Shown piece by piece: positions 46,503 to 58,755 of a DNA stretch of 64,000 nt; the stretch's first letter is position 1; the number at the start of each line of letters is the position of its first letter. Origin of the DNA: Sodiomyces alkalinus F11 (taxonomy: Eukaryota; Ascomycota; Sordariomycetes; Glomerellales; Plectosphaerellaceae); assembly GCF_003711515.1 (NCBI RefSeq), contig NW_021167090.1, positions 973,401-1,037,400 on the forward strand. Reading direction: 5' to 3'. Under the pieces are notes generated by a model. The model was not told the origin of the DNA. It searched no databases and saw only the letters and a list, made by a program, of their open reading frames with translations. A program made the position numbers and the translations under genes.

Positions 46503-49220
46503 TCACCCAAAAACAATAGTAACGCCCATATCCTCGCTTACCCTCCGCCACAGGTCCGGTCCCACGGTCAACCCCGCGCGCCTGACGTTCCGCGGCAGAT
46601 CCGCCACCCCTAGACTCCCCTCCCCATCCATGAAATCAGACCGCCGCCACACTTCTTGGACGATGATCCAGCCCCTCTCGATGTTCGTCATGCCCTGACG
46701 TTGATCGATGGCTATGAACGCCTGCCGCGCGAGCTCCCGGTCCTCGGCGCTCACCGCCTCGCAGGCCGCCACGAACAGCGGCCAGAGGAGCGCCGCCACG
46801 GGTCCACCACGGGTCACCGTGGCGACGCAGTGCCGTAGACTGATATGCGTATGTCGCTGCACCGACGGGTGGTTCCTCGCATGGCCGTGGATGGTGCGGT
46901 ACAGGTGCACGAAGGCGCTGTGCCGGTAGGCCAGCGCATTGTGGAGGACGCTCTGCAGGTGGGCGCTGTCCGGGGTATGGAGCGGGGATGGCCCGGCCCC
47001 CATGGTGGCGCCGTCATAGACGCCAAACTCCCCGAGATGGCACCCTGGCGGCAACGACGGCCGCCAATTCTCCAAGGCTGATTCGACGGCGTCCGACGTC
47101 GTTTGAAACTCGGTTCGGAGGACGGCCAGTTTAGCCGTGTTGAGAGACGGTGCCGCTAGGGCGGATTCGAGCTCGTTCTTCAAGGAGAGGAGGTTCGACA
47201 GACGGTGGAGAATGGGCCACAGGGTGGTGGAAAGACCCAGGAGAGTATCGACGCTGTTGGATGGGCTGGTGTCTAAGGGGTCGAGGTTAGGCACAGGGTG
47301 CAGACAGCCGGCAGCGGGAGCTGTCGATATGGGTGCTTTGCCAAACGAAAGGGCAGCAATCACGTCGTAGAACCGGAATGCCTGAGCTCATTGTGAGTAT
47401 TGTGTTTTCGAGGTCATTGGTGTTTGCTTGACCAATATATATAGATATATACCAGGGGATAAAAAGAGTAAACATACACGTTCCAGGAATGCGCTTGTTG
47501 CTGTGGGTGCCTGGTCGTTCTGGGTCATGACGGTCATGGCACCTTTCAGATGCCCGTCCACAATGTTGGAGCGGCCCCGTTGGACCAACTAGTGCACATG
47601 ACCCCGTCAGTTCTCATGCATGGAGCAACCGGTATTGCTATAGGCGGAGAGGGGAAACCAGAACAGGGTGAACATACCACTTCATAGTACACCAGCAGCA
47701 TGATAGCAGCCAAAAGATCTTCCCGGTTGGCCTTGGACCCCATTTCGATGAGCCGGGCTAGCCCTTGAATCGCTTGATTGTGGAAGTACAGCGACTTCTC
47801 GTCGCCTTTCTCGTTCCCCCGTTGGCGATGCTCCAGGTGGGCGCTTGACAAGGCAAATATGGCGTTCTGCACTACGGTGCTTCTATGGCAAAGGGGCAGG
47901 ACAAGCTGTTGGAAGGGATTCCCCGATTCGGTTTCGCGGAGGACGATGAGGTGCGACAATACGTTGGCGAAGTGATCAATGAGGGCGCGGCGGCTGGAAC
48001 AGTCGGAGAACTCGCTGAAGACGGGCAGTACGAACTCGAGATGGGGAGAGCCAAGAGGTGCGGGTGATATCATGGCCAAGTCCGGGTGATGATGGGCTCG
48101 GGCCATTCGGGAGACGGCTAGCTGAGGAAGGGGAAGAGGGCTTGTTCTGACAATCTCCTCGTCGACTTGGCCGTCGTCGTTGTCCTGAAGGGAGAGGTGA
48201 AAGGGCATGTCGAAGGGAGAGACGAGGGCGGCATCAGAATCGATGGCGGAAGAGGTGGCCCATTGCGAGCCGAGGGGACTGGCGAGACTGGCAACGTCCG
48301 CAACGTCCGCAACGTCCTCTATCATGGATACCGACGGGCCATCCCCGTCATGGTCGTCTTCTTTCTGGGCGCCTGCCAGGCCTGCGACGGCCGGGGGGAG
48401 ATCCAGTGTACCGGTATCGAGTCTAAGAAACGGAAGATGGGCTTCGGGGGATTGTTCATCGTCATAGTGTCCAGCGTTCGAATCGCGCTTCTTGCGTTGG
48501 CGGGGCTTGACTGGCTCGTAGACGCATTTCTGACCGCGTTCGACGCAGCGGGAGCATTCCGGCCTGTTTTCGTCGCACTTTTTCTTCTGTTTTACCCTCG
48601 CCGAGGGACGGATGTTAGAATGCGGACGTCGAAGAGGATGAAGAAGGGGGGAAGGGCAGGGTGTCGGATGCCGAGTGTTTGGTGTTTGGATTGGGATTTT
48701 TTTTGTTGTGTTGTGGTGGTGGCTGCGGATGTGGGATGTGGTCATGGATGCGGTTGTGGTTCATTGTGGTTGTGTACCTTTTCCTTGCTGTTTTGGTTGT
48801 GGTTCCCCCACGTGTCAGCACGACCAGTCATAACCCAAAACCAAGAAAAGAAGGGGGGAAAGAAGAGTCGTTCAAAGCATAAAGGAGGATATAAGACATA
48901 CCAGTATGCGCAACCTGCATATTCGTAAAATGAACAAACCGTGGGTCAGCAAGAGGTGCGAACCGAGCCGGCCACATCGGGATGGGGGTGGCGATGGGAT
49001 GGCGATGGGGATGGAGATGGCAGCCAGGAAACGGAACGGCAGCAAGCACAGTATGTGGCAAAGGAAAGACGCGAGCGAGCAAACAATAGAACGTACCGGC
49101 TCTAGATCTCCTTTTGGGAGGCTTTGGCGCCGCAACCTTTGTGTAAAGCAACATGATGAACGGGTGAAGAGAAATATCAAACGATGCGAATGTCGTAGAC
49201 TGAGACTCGTTACCGCCCAT
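46503..49220 (-). CDS. Zn(II)2Cys6 regulator with C-terminal fungal regulator domain
   Basis: Five exons on the minus strand: 49220-49097, 48914-48902, 48596-47678, 47588-47478, 47381-46503 (681 residues). All introns are GT-AG. Basic [10 protein letters not shown] precedes a zinc cluster in which GCAY is encoded mainly by a 13-base microexon; exon 3 continues [20 protein letters not shown]. Spacing is C-x2-[W]-x6-C-x6-C-x2-C-x6-C, so five of six ligands are present and the second reads Trp46 (TG|G across intron 2). The C-terminal part ([49 protein letters not shown]) matches the Fungal_trans_2-like regulator domain. It presumably acts as a nuclear transcription regulator of unknown targets. 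Intron 1 (49096-48915) is homologous to an intron of the neighbouring phosphate carrier. An alternative ATG at 49154 would shorten the N-terminus by 22 residues. Upstream lies a 10-N gap in the promoter. Confidence 0.78.
48915..49096 (-). repeat. Introner-like intron, copy 1 (regulator gene intron 1)
   Basis: 182-base intron from donor GTACGT to acceptor ATGCAG. It aligns along its whole length with the 138-base intron 51635-51772. Identical blocks include 26 bases (48930-48955) and 16 bases (48968-48983). Differences are mainly a small duplication of cat/cgc-rich sequence and a 10-base insertion just before the acceptor. Flanking exons are unrelated. Confidence 0.8.
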
Positions 49221-51585
49221 TCGGGGGTTTGCCCAAAGTCATGTTTGTCGCTTGATCGTATGCATACAAATATGGTCGCCAGAGAAATTTACCAAGGCGT
49301 TCAGGATTAGTCGAGGAATAATGATTCCGGTTCCAAGGTCGAAGGTCGGGGAAAAGAGAGAGGGATTGGAAGAGGTNNNNNNNNNNCAAAGGGAAAAGAC
49401 CCAAAAAGGCAATGCGGAGGTGAAGAGGAGGGCGAGGAGGAAAGTGAAGGTATCTTATAAACGAAGAACAGGGACCTATGGTTGGCTACCAGACCGACGG
49501 ACGTGACGGCATAAGAATCTACCTCCGCAGCAAATGTACCGGTACGCGGGGGAGAAGGCGTACATAAGGAGGAATAAGAAGGAATAATTAAAGATGAGAG
49601 GATGTTCTATCGTTGTCAGTCCGTACATATACACATCAATGTGCTTCGTAGGTATGTCATAGTGCGAAGGGTCGTACTGTCCCATTTTCGCCTTTCCATT
49701 GCGGGGCTACATCATCCCCTATGGTTCAATGTCCCTTCCTCTCCCTTTCTCCTGCCCCCGTCCGAGTTTGACCTGGATACTGGGGAGCAGGTGCCTGGTG
49801 ATGGTCAGGTGTTTGTGGAGAGCAGGTGGAGAGAAGCGGTAGCGTTTGCTGTGGTTGGCTGGGTGCCTCGTCCCCGCACTAACCGTTGGAGATGGGGTCT
49901 GGAGATGGAACAGAGCACGAAGTACCTACCTATCCCGTCCGGAGTAATATGTACCTACCTAGTACAAGTGACAAAGCCAGAAGCCCTAGAATACCGTGGA
50001 AGAACTTCATCGGGTGGAGATCATCGCTCCCATTGTCTCGGTCTCACTAAGGTACCTGTCACGGGCAAACCACTTGGAGTCTCTTGACAAAATGTTCCGC
50101 CGAAAACTCCTTAGGAGTAATTAATTACATAGTGATGTAGGCGGTTATATAACTTCTGCAGCATTAAGGGAAGGTTGATACTAGGTAGTCAGATCGACTA
50201 CGCGCCTCGGTATTATAAAGTATCCCGTAACACTTCGTACTCCATTGGTAAACAAGTCCCAGGCACAGGACGACTGCTCGCGAGAATCACCCAAAGCAGA
50301 CACCAGTATAACTTTCCAGGGACATCATGCCAAGCACGAAGTATGAAGTCATGACTCCACAGTCATCCACTCCCTACGATGTACCACTTAGGGTTATTAC
50401 TTTGTCGGTACCGGAATCGTCGCCGTTGTCGTCCTTATGGTGGTCGTTCCATGGTCGTGGTCGTGGTCGTCCTTGTTATTCGTAATATTATTTAATAGGG
50501 GGTAAAGCATATAATATATTCGGGCCTTCAAACTCGCGTCGAATGCTTTCGTTTATGGGTAGTAGTGGCAGTATTCTCAGACATCCCTAAGAAGAGCAAA
50601 GGACGCCTAATACGTCCGCCCTTGTTTGCATACACGGAATACAGTGCGTCCACAGTGTAATAAGTAAGCCGAAAACCATTAAGAAACAAGCAAAACCGGT
50701 GATATAGGCGAAAATCCAAACCATGCAAATGTAGGCGGGTGTATGTTGGCGGAATAGGGCGGCATTAGGAATAACGCAGCAATAACGAGCGGTGTAAGTC
50801 AAGGTAAGATGGGGTCCGCGGGGCCGCGAAGCGTTGAACAACCAGCAGCCTTTATTCCAGTGAGCCGTGGTCCGCCTATCGCAGAAGAAGTCTGCAGGAG
50901 GAGGGCGTCGTGGAGTACGCTTCGTTGGTAGTCGCGTAAGACCGGTTGGCCCACGACACGGACAGAAGGACAATCTAGGCGGGAAACCATCGTCTATTTA
51001 TTGTACAACTCTCTCTAATTGGCAGGTCTACAACCTCCCACATCTAGGTCTCTGCCCTATGCTGCGATCTATGCAAGCGCAAAGCAAAGCCGTTTCGGTC
51101 GTCCAAGAGAAAAAGGAAAAATGTAGCAACTCAGGGGGACAAAGGGGTATCTAGCCAGGGTGTTTTCCGGACGAGTTCCCCATCCTCAGAGAGCCGACCG
51201 TTCCATGCCAGAGAAAACAGAATAACAAGCAACAAGCCATATAACCAGAAAAAAAAAATAGGACACGCAGTCCCCCGTCTCCGACGCCGAAAAGGCAATG
51301 CTTGGTTGCCGATGCGAGCTCCTTGCTCCTTGCATGGGTGCGCATCGTTCGAAGTTCTTATTACCGATCTGCGCGCCGTCGTTGGCCCCCTTTTTGTCCC
51401 CACTGCCATCTCTCCCATCGAAGAGAAGACCCCAGTCCACTTGCTTGTCATTGCCAATCCCTCATGCGTCTTTTTTTTTTTTTTTTTTTTGGTGCGTCTA
51501 CCGTCTATATTCCACATCTTCATCTCGCTGACTGCGGACGTCGTCCCGGAGAAGATCGCGGCCATTCATCTCGAGAAAACGGTCA
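49221..51585. other. Intergenic region between regulator promoter and MIR1 3' end
   Basis: 2.4 kb. The regulator promoter lies at the left, including the 10-N gap. A short upstream frame (ATG on the minus strand near 49246) overlaps the regulator start. GTACCTACCTA motifs occur near 49922 and 49951. A run of 20 T lies at 51471-51490. No supportable gene. Confidence 0.5.
49377..49386. other. Assembly gap (10 N)
   Basis: Ten undetermined bases about 160 bases upstream of the regulator start codon. Confidence 0.98.
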
Positions 51586-52963
51586 TTATTTCGCGAGCTC
51601 TACGCCAGAACTGGCTCCTGCCAAAGCCTTGAATCTGCATGAACAAACCGTGGGTCAGCAAGAGTGCGAAACGGACCGGCCACATCGGGATAGCGATGGG
51701 GATGGGAATGGCAACCAGGAAACGGCAGAAAGACCAATATGTGGGGAAGGAAGGACGCGAGCGAAAACATACTTTCCGTAAATGGCGAATTGTCCCGCAG
51801 TTAAACTGCCAACCATGAAGAGACGGGCAGGCAGGCCGGTGAAAGAGCCGCGGAGGCCGAGCTCCTTGCCGATCTTGATGAGGCGGCTGGTGGTGCTCTC
51901 GCCGGGGAGGCCCTTGGTCTTGTTGATCTTGGAGAGCATGGTGTCGGCGGGCTGGGAGATGACAGCGGCAGCGAGACCGGCAAGGAGACCGGCGGACAGG
52001 TTGACGACGGTGTTGGCGCCGTCGGAGAGGGTGTTCTTGGGGTAGACGCGGTAGATGGCCTCGGCGGCCTTTTCGTAGACGACGAACTTGGCCATGGTGT
52101 AGGGGATCCTGAGGTTGTTGAGTTAGCGTTGTCTGACAACAGGGGACGTTACAAAAGGGGGCGGAAGAGAGAGAGCAGAGAGATGTGTGCAAGGTTACTC
52201 ACTGCTTGAAGCAGATGGGGCCGAAACCGGCGTAGAAGGCGCCAATACCCTCATTCTTCAGGATCTTGGAGAAGCCGCCAATGAGGCCGTTGGCGTACGT
52301 GGGATCAGAGACGAGACGGATACGGGTGGCCTCAAGGGGGCAGAGGGCAATATCGGCGAAGAACTCGGCGAGGGCGGAAGAGCCGAGGTAGACGGCAGTG
52401 CGGTACTGGGACGCGGTCTCGAGGCCGAGGAGGTTGATGTTCTGCTGCTTGAAGAACTCGTAACCGCCGAATTTCAGGGCGCCCTGGACGAAGTAGCCGG
52501 CGAAGGTGGGACCGAAGCCGGTAAGCAGAGCACCGGCACCTTCACTCTGGATGACCTGCTTGAAGCCGCCGATCATGCCACGGTTGTACTTGGCGGGATC
52601 GAGCTGGATGCGAGTCTTGACGCTGGACAAAGGAAGGCAGACGTCAGCAATTGCGTTACTTGTTGCGTTACTCTCACACGGTCCTGGTCTCCAGTTGACG
52701 CTCTTTCCATGTGCCGATCCAATTGATGGATTGGTAGGGAGTCGGGAGATAGCGACAGGTAGAATGCAAAGAGATGGAACTTACACATCGACGGGAGTCA
52801 GGGCACCGTGGGTGATGGAGCAGCCGAGAGCACCGGCAAGCGCGAAGCGGGCGTAGAGGTCAACGCCGGTGCGGGTGGGAGTAGGGACGGCAGCAGCCGC
52901 CTTCTCGATGGCGGCATTGACCTTGGGAGAACCCGTGGAAGGAGGAGCGGCGGCGGAGGCCAT
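51586..52963 (-). CDS. MIR1: Mitochondrial phosphate carrier (Mir1 type)
   Basis: Four exons on the minus strand (52963-52785, 52622-52203, 52108-51773, 51634-51586) encode 327 residues. The carrier brings inorganic phosphate with protons into the mitochondrial matrix for ATP synthesis. Three mitochondrial-carrier repeats are visible through their P-x-[DE]-x-x-[KR]-like motifs: [26 protein letters not shown] and [32 protein letters not shown] and [15 protein letters not shown] are hallmark phosphate-carrier segments. The last exon gives [20 protein letters not shown], which matches the usual Mir1 end and fixes the final splice. Introns are 162, 94 and 138 bases; the last (51772-51635) is the introner-like copy. 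The start is at [11 protein letters not shown]; there is no need for a long presequence in this family. Confidence 0.96.
51635..51772 (-). repeat. Introner-like intron, copy 2 (MIR1 last intron)
   Basis: 138-base intron from donor GTATGT to acceptor ATGCAG, homologous to 48915-49096. The identical 26-base block is at 51639-51664 and the 16-base block at 51676-51691. Similarity starts at the donor and stops at the acceptor. Splice positions are fixed independently by the conserved phosphate-carrier sequence on both sides. Confidence 0.85.
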
Positions 52964-54192
52964 TGTGTCGGTTGTTGGGGGGGAGAAAACGGGAAACAGA
53001 AGAAACCAGACAATGAATTAGAGGGGCGAGCGGAGAGAATTATCGTCACGACAGCACCGGGCAAGGGTATCGTGGCGGGATGGAGTTGAGAGTGGTTTAT
53101 TCCTGGAGTAAGGAAAATTGAGAAGGAGACGAAAAAAAAAAATAACAGAAAAAGGGACAGGAGTAAGAAGAAGGAAGGCTGGGACGTCGAAGTACCTACG
53201 TGCTTTGAGACTTTTTTCGTCCTTCCCTTCCGTCCCCTGGCGGTTCTGGCAGATTGGTTAATTTTCGGTCTATGGATCCACTTAAAGATCCCGTCTAACT
53301 CTCCTATTGGCTGCATGTAAAAACCCTTGCCTGCTGGTCTCCCGTTGACCCACCCCTGGCTCGGGATTACTCGGGTATTCACTCTCCTTGAATGGCGAGG
53401 CTTTGGCGTTTTATTGGACGCTCGGAAAATCTTGCCCCTGTCTTCGAGTCAAAGTTTTACCGAAGCGTCCGGCTAACACGTCATATCGGTCTTATCGGGC
53501 ACGAAGTTCGGACAAAGCCCGCTAGATCCGGAATTACTAATCAGCGGACTTCACGTCTTTCATGGTGCCAGAATTCGATATTTCTTCTTTTATATTATAT
53601 AATTTATATAATATATCAGACACGACCTGATTTTCATATAATTTCGTTCTCTTTTATTGACTTCCCGATCATTCCATTCTCATTCCGACCCACTTCCTAC
53701 CTCGGAGAGTCGACCAAGGTCTTAGTGGGCTGGTTAGCCCCTTATCCTGAATCCTTTACCGCAGTGTTCTTACTTGGCTTCGAACGGGTTTCTCTTACGA
53801 TTCAGGATGTATACAAACTGTGTAGGATAGAAAGATGGTTTATCGGAAATCCTTGGGTGTGCGCTTCCATTCCCAGCTGTATGATGTATCCAAGAACAGC
53901 AAGTAGCCCCAAGACAAACCTCATATAAATGCTGTGTCATGAAGTGTATTACCAGTCAGGTATCTCCAATATATCGCCTCAACTCCGATATCCTTCCCTA
54001 TTGATCCCCATAATCCAATGTGTCCTCCCTCCAGAGCCAACATGAACCGTTGGACAAGTGGTATCACATATGCCAGTGAACGCAAACCCCTTCCAAAAAC
54101 CCAGACAAGATGCATCCTACCCAAGAGGACAACAACAGTCATAACGTTAACAACATAAGCACAATCATCATCATCTCTTTCATCAATATCGC
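52964..54192. other. MIR1 promoter region and downstream end of the second regulator
   Basis: 1.2 kb. The first 300 bases carry CT-rich leader and promoter sequence of MIR1. A strongly A/T-rich block lies at about 53570-53660. No gene recognised. Confidence 0.5.
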
Positions 54193-57100
54193 TCATCTCC
54201 GGCCGCCACCAGAACCATTACCGCCGTCTATATCATCACCACCCATTCCCCCTCCGTTCATGTTACTACCATGATCGAACAGACCCAGGACATCGCCCGG
54301 CAGGTACTCGTACCACTGCGGTATCGTATTGCTGGACATGCCAAGCGAACCAATCTCGATCGGGTTATCAAAAGTAATCACGTCCCCAAGAGGTCCCATC
54401 CCTCCCTGGCCGACATAGGAATAGTTCGCTCCGGGGAAACTCGCGTCGTATATCCCCGTCGACGTCATGCCTCCCGCCACGGAGCCCTGCGCGGCATCAC
54501 CCGCGAGTGCGTTCGATGACGCCGGCGTCGGGGGCTGTAGCATTGGTGCATCAAAGCCAGAGGTGTGCTGTGAAGGGGAAGGGTGGAAAGGCGCCGGGCG
54601 ACCCTGAACCCGCGATCCGCGTGGCGAGTGTTGCAGCACAGCCGAAGTCGCGGCCTGGGCGTACGTCGTGGTGAACGGGGATTGAGAGCCGGCGTAACTC
54701 TGCCGCGTAGGGTCGTATGACATGGTTCCCGCGGGAGACGGTGACGACGGGCTTCCCAAGTTCGGCTGCAGGGGCGGAGCAGGAGCCATGGACGGGTTCG
54801 GGTTCGCGTGCGACCTGCTGCCAGGCTGCATGTTCTGATACATCAGCGTCAGATTTGAATTGGGCGAATTGGTCGTGCCGGCCAGGGACCACGCAAACGG
54901 CGGTAGGTTGGGCGACGCCGGGTTCATCTCGAAATGCGGCGGCGGGAGGTGGCCGAAGGAGGACTCCCGACGCGGCGTGGTCTTGGTGCTCTCGTATTCT
55001 TCGTGCGTGTACGTCTCGCAATCCCATATGCCTTTGGATTTCTGGTCGAGTGCTGTCAGGATGTACTTGGCGCCGCCCCAATAGGTGCAGAGTTGCTTCA
55101 AGGAGCTGTAGCACCGGGCGTAGTTCTGGTTCGCCGCCGAGGCGAGCAGCGAGTGTTTCGTTGACGACGCCTTGGCCTGGCTCGCACTCGCCGCCGTAGC
55201 AGCAGCATCATCGCCCGGCCAGGGCCTAGGCCTAGTACGACGATCATCCCTGTCCGGCGAGGGCCCACGGGATGCGGGCTGCGACGCCATGGCCGCCGAT
55301 TCCATCAAGAAAGCGCAGGCGGCGATGTACATGGGCTGCGAGGTAAAAGGGTTCCCGATGAAGCTCGTCGGGCCGATCAGTTCGGCAAACGAAAGTATGT
55401 CGGCGATGGTTTTCGCGCTCGACATGGACAGCTCGCGACTGTTGGGCAGCAGCTGGTGGGAGCGATTCAGGGAGCCAAAGGGGGTCAGCAGGGTGGGCTG
55501 GTGGAGGATGATGACGAGGGCGTGGAACCAGAAATGGAGCAGGATGAAGGTGGTGCCCTGGCCGGCGCCCAGGTAGAACTTGAAGTTGGTCACGTTGAAA
55601 TGCAGCCGGTCATCCTGGTTCTGGTACAGCCGGGTGAGCTCGTGTTCCATGAGCGACAGCTTGTTCCACTTGTCTTTGGTCAAGTCTTTGGCGTCGTGGA
55701 TGTTGTTGAGCACATCCGAGACCCGGCCATAGAGGTGGACGATGCGCAGAAAGCTGGGGAAGGGAGCGGGCCATCCCGAAAACGGATCGACCGCGGGAGG
55801 AGGGAGGTTAAATTCAAAGTCGTCGTCGCGAAAGGTCACAGGTCGGCCGGTGCCGGAGGAGATGACGCGGTCCAGCATGAAGACGGCCCAGAAGGTGTCG
55901 AGGCGCTCCTGCTCGACCTCCACCTGCTCCTCACGAGTGAGGGAGCCCTCGCGATGTGGTGAGTCGTGGAGACCGGCGTCGGCGTCGGTGTTGGCGTCGG
56001 CGTCGGCAGTGGTGTTCTCGCCCTCGACCTTGCGGAGCCCGTGGCGGACGTACCAGGGGTCTTTCTCCCCTTGATACCTGACACCCACCATGGTATGCAG
56101 CCCCAGATCCACTGCCATGCGGATAGCCAGACCGAGGTACATCCACAGGGCGCTATCCTGGTCGGCGCCGAAACCCTCATAGGCCATCATCAGCATGGCC
56201 TGCACAGCCCCCACCGAAGGGACGGCAAAAGTGTCGACGGTGGCTGCCTTGGCACGCTGGGCGTACTGCTGGCCGTACTCGGACCTCGCCAGTTTAACGT
56301 CTCGGGTAAACTGGGGGGCATCGGAGAATCGAGCCGAGAGGGCACAGACGGCGTCGACGAGGATCGGTTCGACGTTCTTTTCCCGGACCATGCGGGTGAA
56401 CCTCTCCTCCTTGAGGAAAGGATAACTGGAACCCAAGTGGACGAAGAAGAGCCTTAGAAGGTGGAGGGTGAAAGGTGAAACGGGGGCAGGATCGCTGACG
56501 TCGTAAAAGGGGAGATCTTCGCTGATGCATGTCCCGTCGCTGTCGGCCAGAGAAACAGTCCCCAACGTCTGACCAGGAAGTATACCTACATGTGGACTCC
56601 CCGAGCTTGGGGAGCTGCCCGTGCAAGAAGCGGAGCCGGCACCTGCACTCCGTCTCCTGTCCCTCACAGCGACGACCATCTGCTTGTAGCCGGGAACGAT
56701 AGCGGTAGGGCCAAAGTAGCGGAAGTAGGGAACTCTGTGGCTCTCTAGTCTTTCCCTGTGGAGTAGGATGGGAGATCGGCTGCTGGTGCTTTGGTTGTCC
56801 GCCGTCGACGGGGTTCGGTTGCGGTCCTGGCCATATTCCTGCCAGTCTTCCCGTTTCTGTTGTTGCTGTTCTTGTTGGTGATGCTGGCGTAGAGGTTGAG
56901 GTTGGGACTGCAACGACGGATCTCTCGTCTCATGGACCGTCGACAGGTGCCGCCGTCGTATGGCGTCGGGAGAAAGCGTATTGGCGTCATTTGGACGAGG
57001 TTTCTTCGTATTAATATTGTTCACATTATCGGGGACGAATTTCGCTGGGCTCTCGCTCGGCTTCCAACGACCCTTGTGATCCTCATCGCCTTCTCCTTCC

Positions 57101-57475
57101 TTATATACCTCCTCTTCCCCCTCGTACTGCTCCTCGTCCTCGGGGGCGGTCTGTGTTCCCTTTCCACCGTTGTTGCCGGGCCCGTTGACCATCGGTTTCT
57201 TTTCGGAGCATTCGGGATAGCCCAGGCATTCGTGGCCGTTCTTCGTACAGGTCGAGCAAGCAGGACGCTCGCCTGCGCACTTTGTCTTTCGCTTGCGGCA
57301 GGTCAAGCAACTGTGGGATGGGATGTATCCAAGTTAGTCCGAGATGTTCGAAAAAGCTTCTAGTCGAGAGTAGAGGCTCTACTCACGCAGCATTAATCCT
57401 CCGCCTTTTGGAGGGAGGTTGTCCTTGACTGTGTACGAAGCGAATCTGCTTCGGTGGGGCCGGCGCTGCGCTCAT
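54193..57475 (-). CDS. Long Zn(II)2Cys6 transcription factor
   Basis: Exons 57475-57387 and 57310-54193 (minus strand) encode 1068 residues. The 76-base intron (GTGAGT...CACAG) lies just before the first zinc ligand and joins SKRRRINAA to CLTCRKRKTKC. The complete cluster is C31-x2-C34-x6-C41-x6-C48-x2-C51-x6-C58 with a basic KRRR flank. The middle region (LRLFFVHLGSSYPFLKEERF, VDAVCALSARFS, ALWMYLGLAIRMAVDLGLH, LDTFWAVFMLDRVISSGTGRP) is a clear Fungal_trans (PF04082-like) domain, roughly residues 280-560. The N-terminal linker and C-terminal 300 residues are Gln/Ser/Pro/Gly-rich, likely activation regions, ending in a Gly/Asn/Asp-rich tail. The start at MSAAPAPPKQIRF was preferred; an in-frame ATG at 57592 would add 39 residues. 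Target genes are unknown; I do not recognise the specific subfamily. Confidence 0.88.
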
Positions 57476-58755
57476 ATCGGCGACAGCTCTCCCATTGCCA
57501 CCCACCTTTGGTTCACGGTATGGTCGATACCCTAACCTGAATAACCTGAATATCGGTATCGGTGTCGCGCCTAAGCGAAGGGCGATAGGCAAAGGGCCAA
57601 GGGGGGGTGGTTAAGGGCTAATAGTTGATGGTCGACGTTCGGCGGTCGGTGGTTGAGTTGATGCGACAACGAGAGGGTTGAACGACGAAGAATCAATTTG
57701 GATTCAAGATTCTGCACGCTGACGATCCATTCTCCCTGTCTGTCGCCATCCCACCAACTCTCCACAAACAGGGCATATAGCCTGTGATAGGAGAAGATCT
57801 GCCGCCCAGCCTTGTCCTGGGGCCTGGCAATTTACGGGGGCTTCTGACTGGTGCTTACTGTAGGAGTGCCGCTGAGCCAACGGGAGGGGACGAAACAAAA
57901 TAAAAAACGAGTTGTGGGGGTGGAAGTCTCCGTGAAAGGAGGAAGAAACAGTCAGGTGCCTACAACGTATACACAGTATATCCTGAAGAGAATCACGGAG
58001 AGTTTGGCGGAGAGGTCACACCAGCCATACACAGGAAAATACAGTGTGACACGGTATGTGTATACCGTATGCCCCCCACTCTAAAACCGATTGGTGGAAT
58101 TCACCGGTTATTGGGGCGGGGACGAGTAATTACCAGGTGTCGTGGACAGTGCTTTACGCATACCCACTGTATCTGCGGGGAAAGGTCCCATTCCCAGAGC
58201 CCGACAGTTGGGGTAAGCCCTGCTAACTGGCCCCCATACAGATGCTCAAATGGATACTCAGGAATACTTGGTCAAGTAGGTATATAAAGAGGCAGACAGT
58301 CTCTAATAAGATGCCAACTTGCCTCTTGGCAGATACCATGCTCTGGCAACTTGTTTCCCCCGGTCTTGGCCTTCCTGTGCCCCGAGTCTGCGATTCTTGA
58401 TGGATCGAAAGGCGCGAAGACAGCTGAGTCTCCAGCCAGACATTGGACTTTAACTTACTTGGGAGTCTCTGAATGGAAGACATCGGTATAAAAGACTCCG
58501 ATTTCTGTCATTGGTATGAACAAGTAACTGCCTACTACTACAGATTATCATGACTATCCCAGAACGTGCCAATCCAAATCCGTATATCTTCATGTTGCGC
58601 CATCCATGGTGTTAGTCCCCAGACTCCACCCAAAGCAAAATAGAAAGGTTTGACCGTACATGCATTTGGGCATATTCTCCTCCAAGTTCCTGGTTTCACA
58701 AGAATCAAAGTCACCTACAGTAACACCACTCTCACCCGAACATGTAGGATCCTCG
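57476..58755. other. Intergenic region, promoter of the long regulator
   Basis: 1.3 kb. It includes the regulator promoter and one exact TACGTTGTA motif (minus orientation, 57961-57969). Nothing coding is supported. Confidence 0.5.

Noticed and set aside
48617..48901. N-terminal extension of the regulator exon 3 frame (starting near 48745)
   Set aside because: It is intron read-through; the zinc cluster needs the upstream exons, and a TTCTAAC branch site lies within it.
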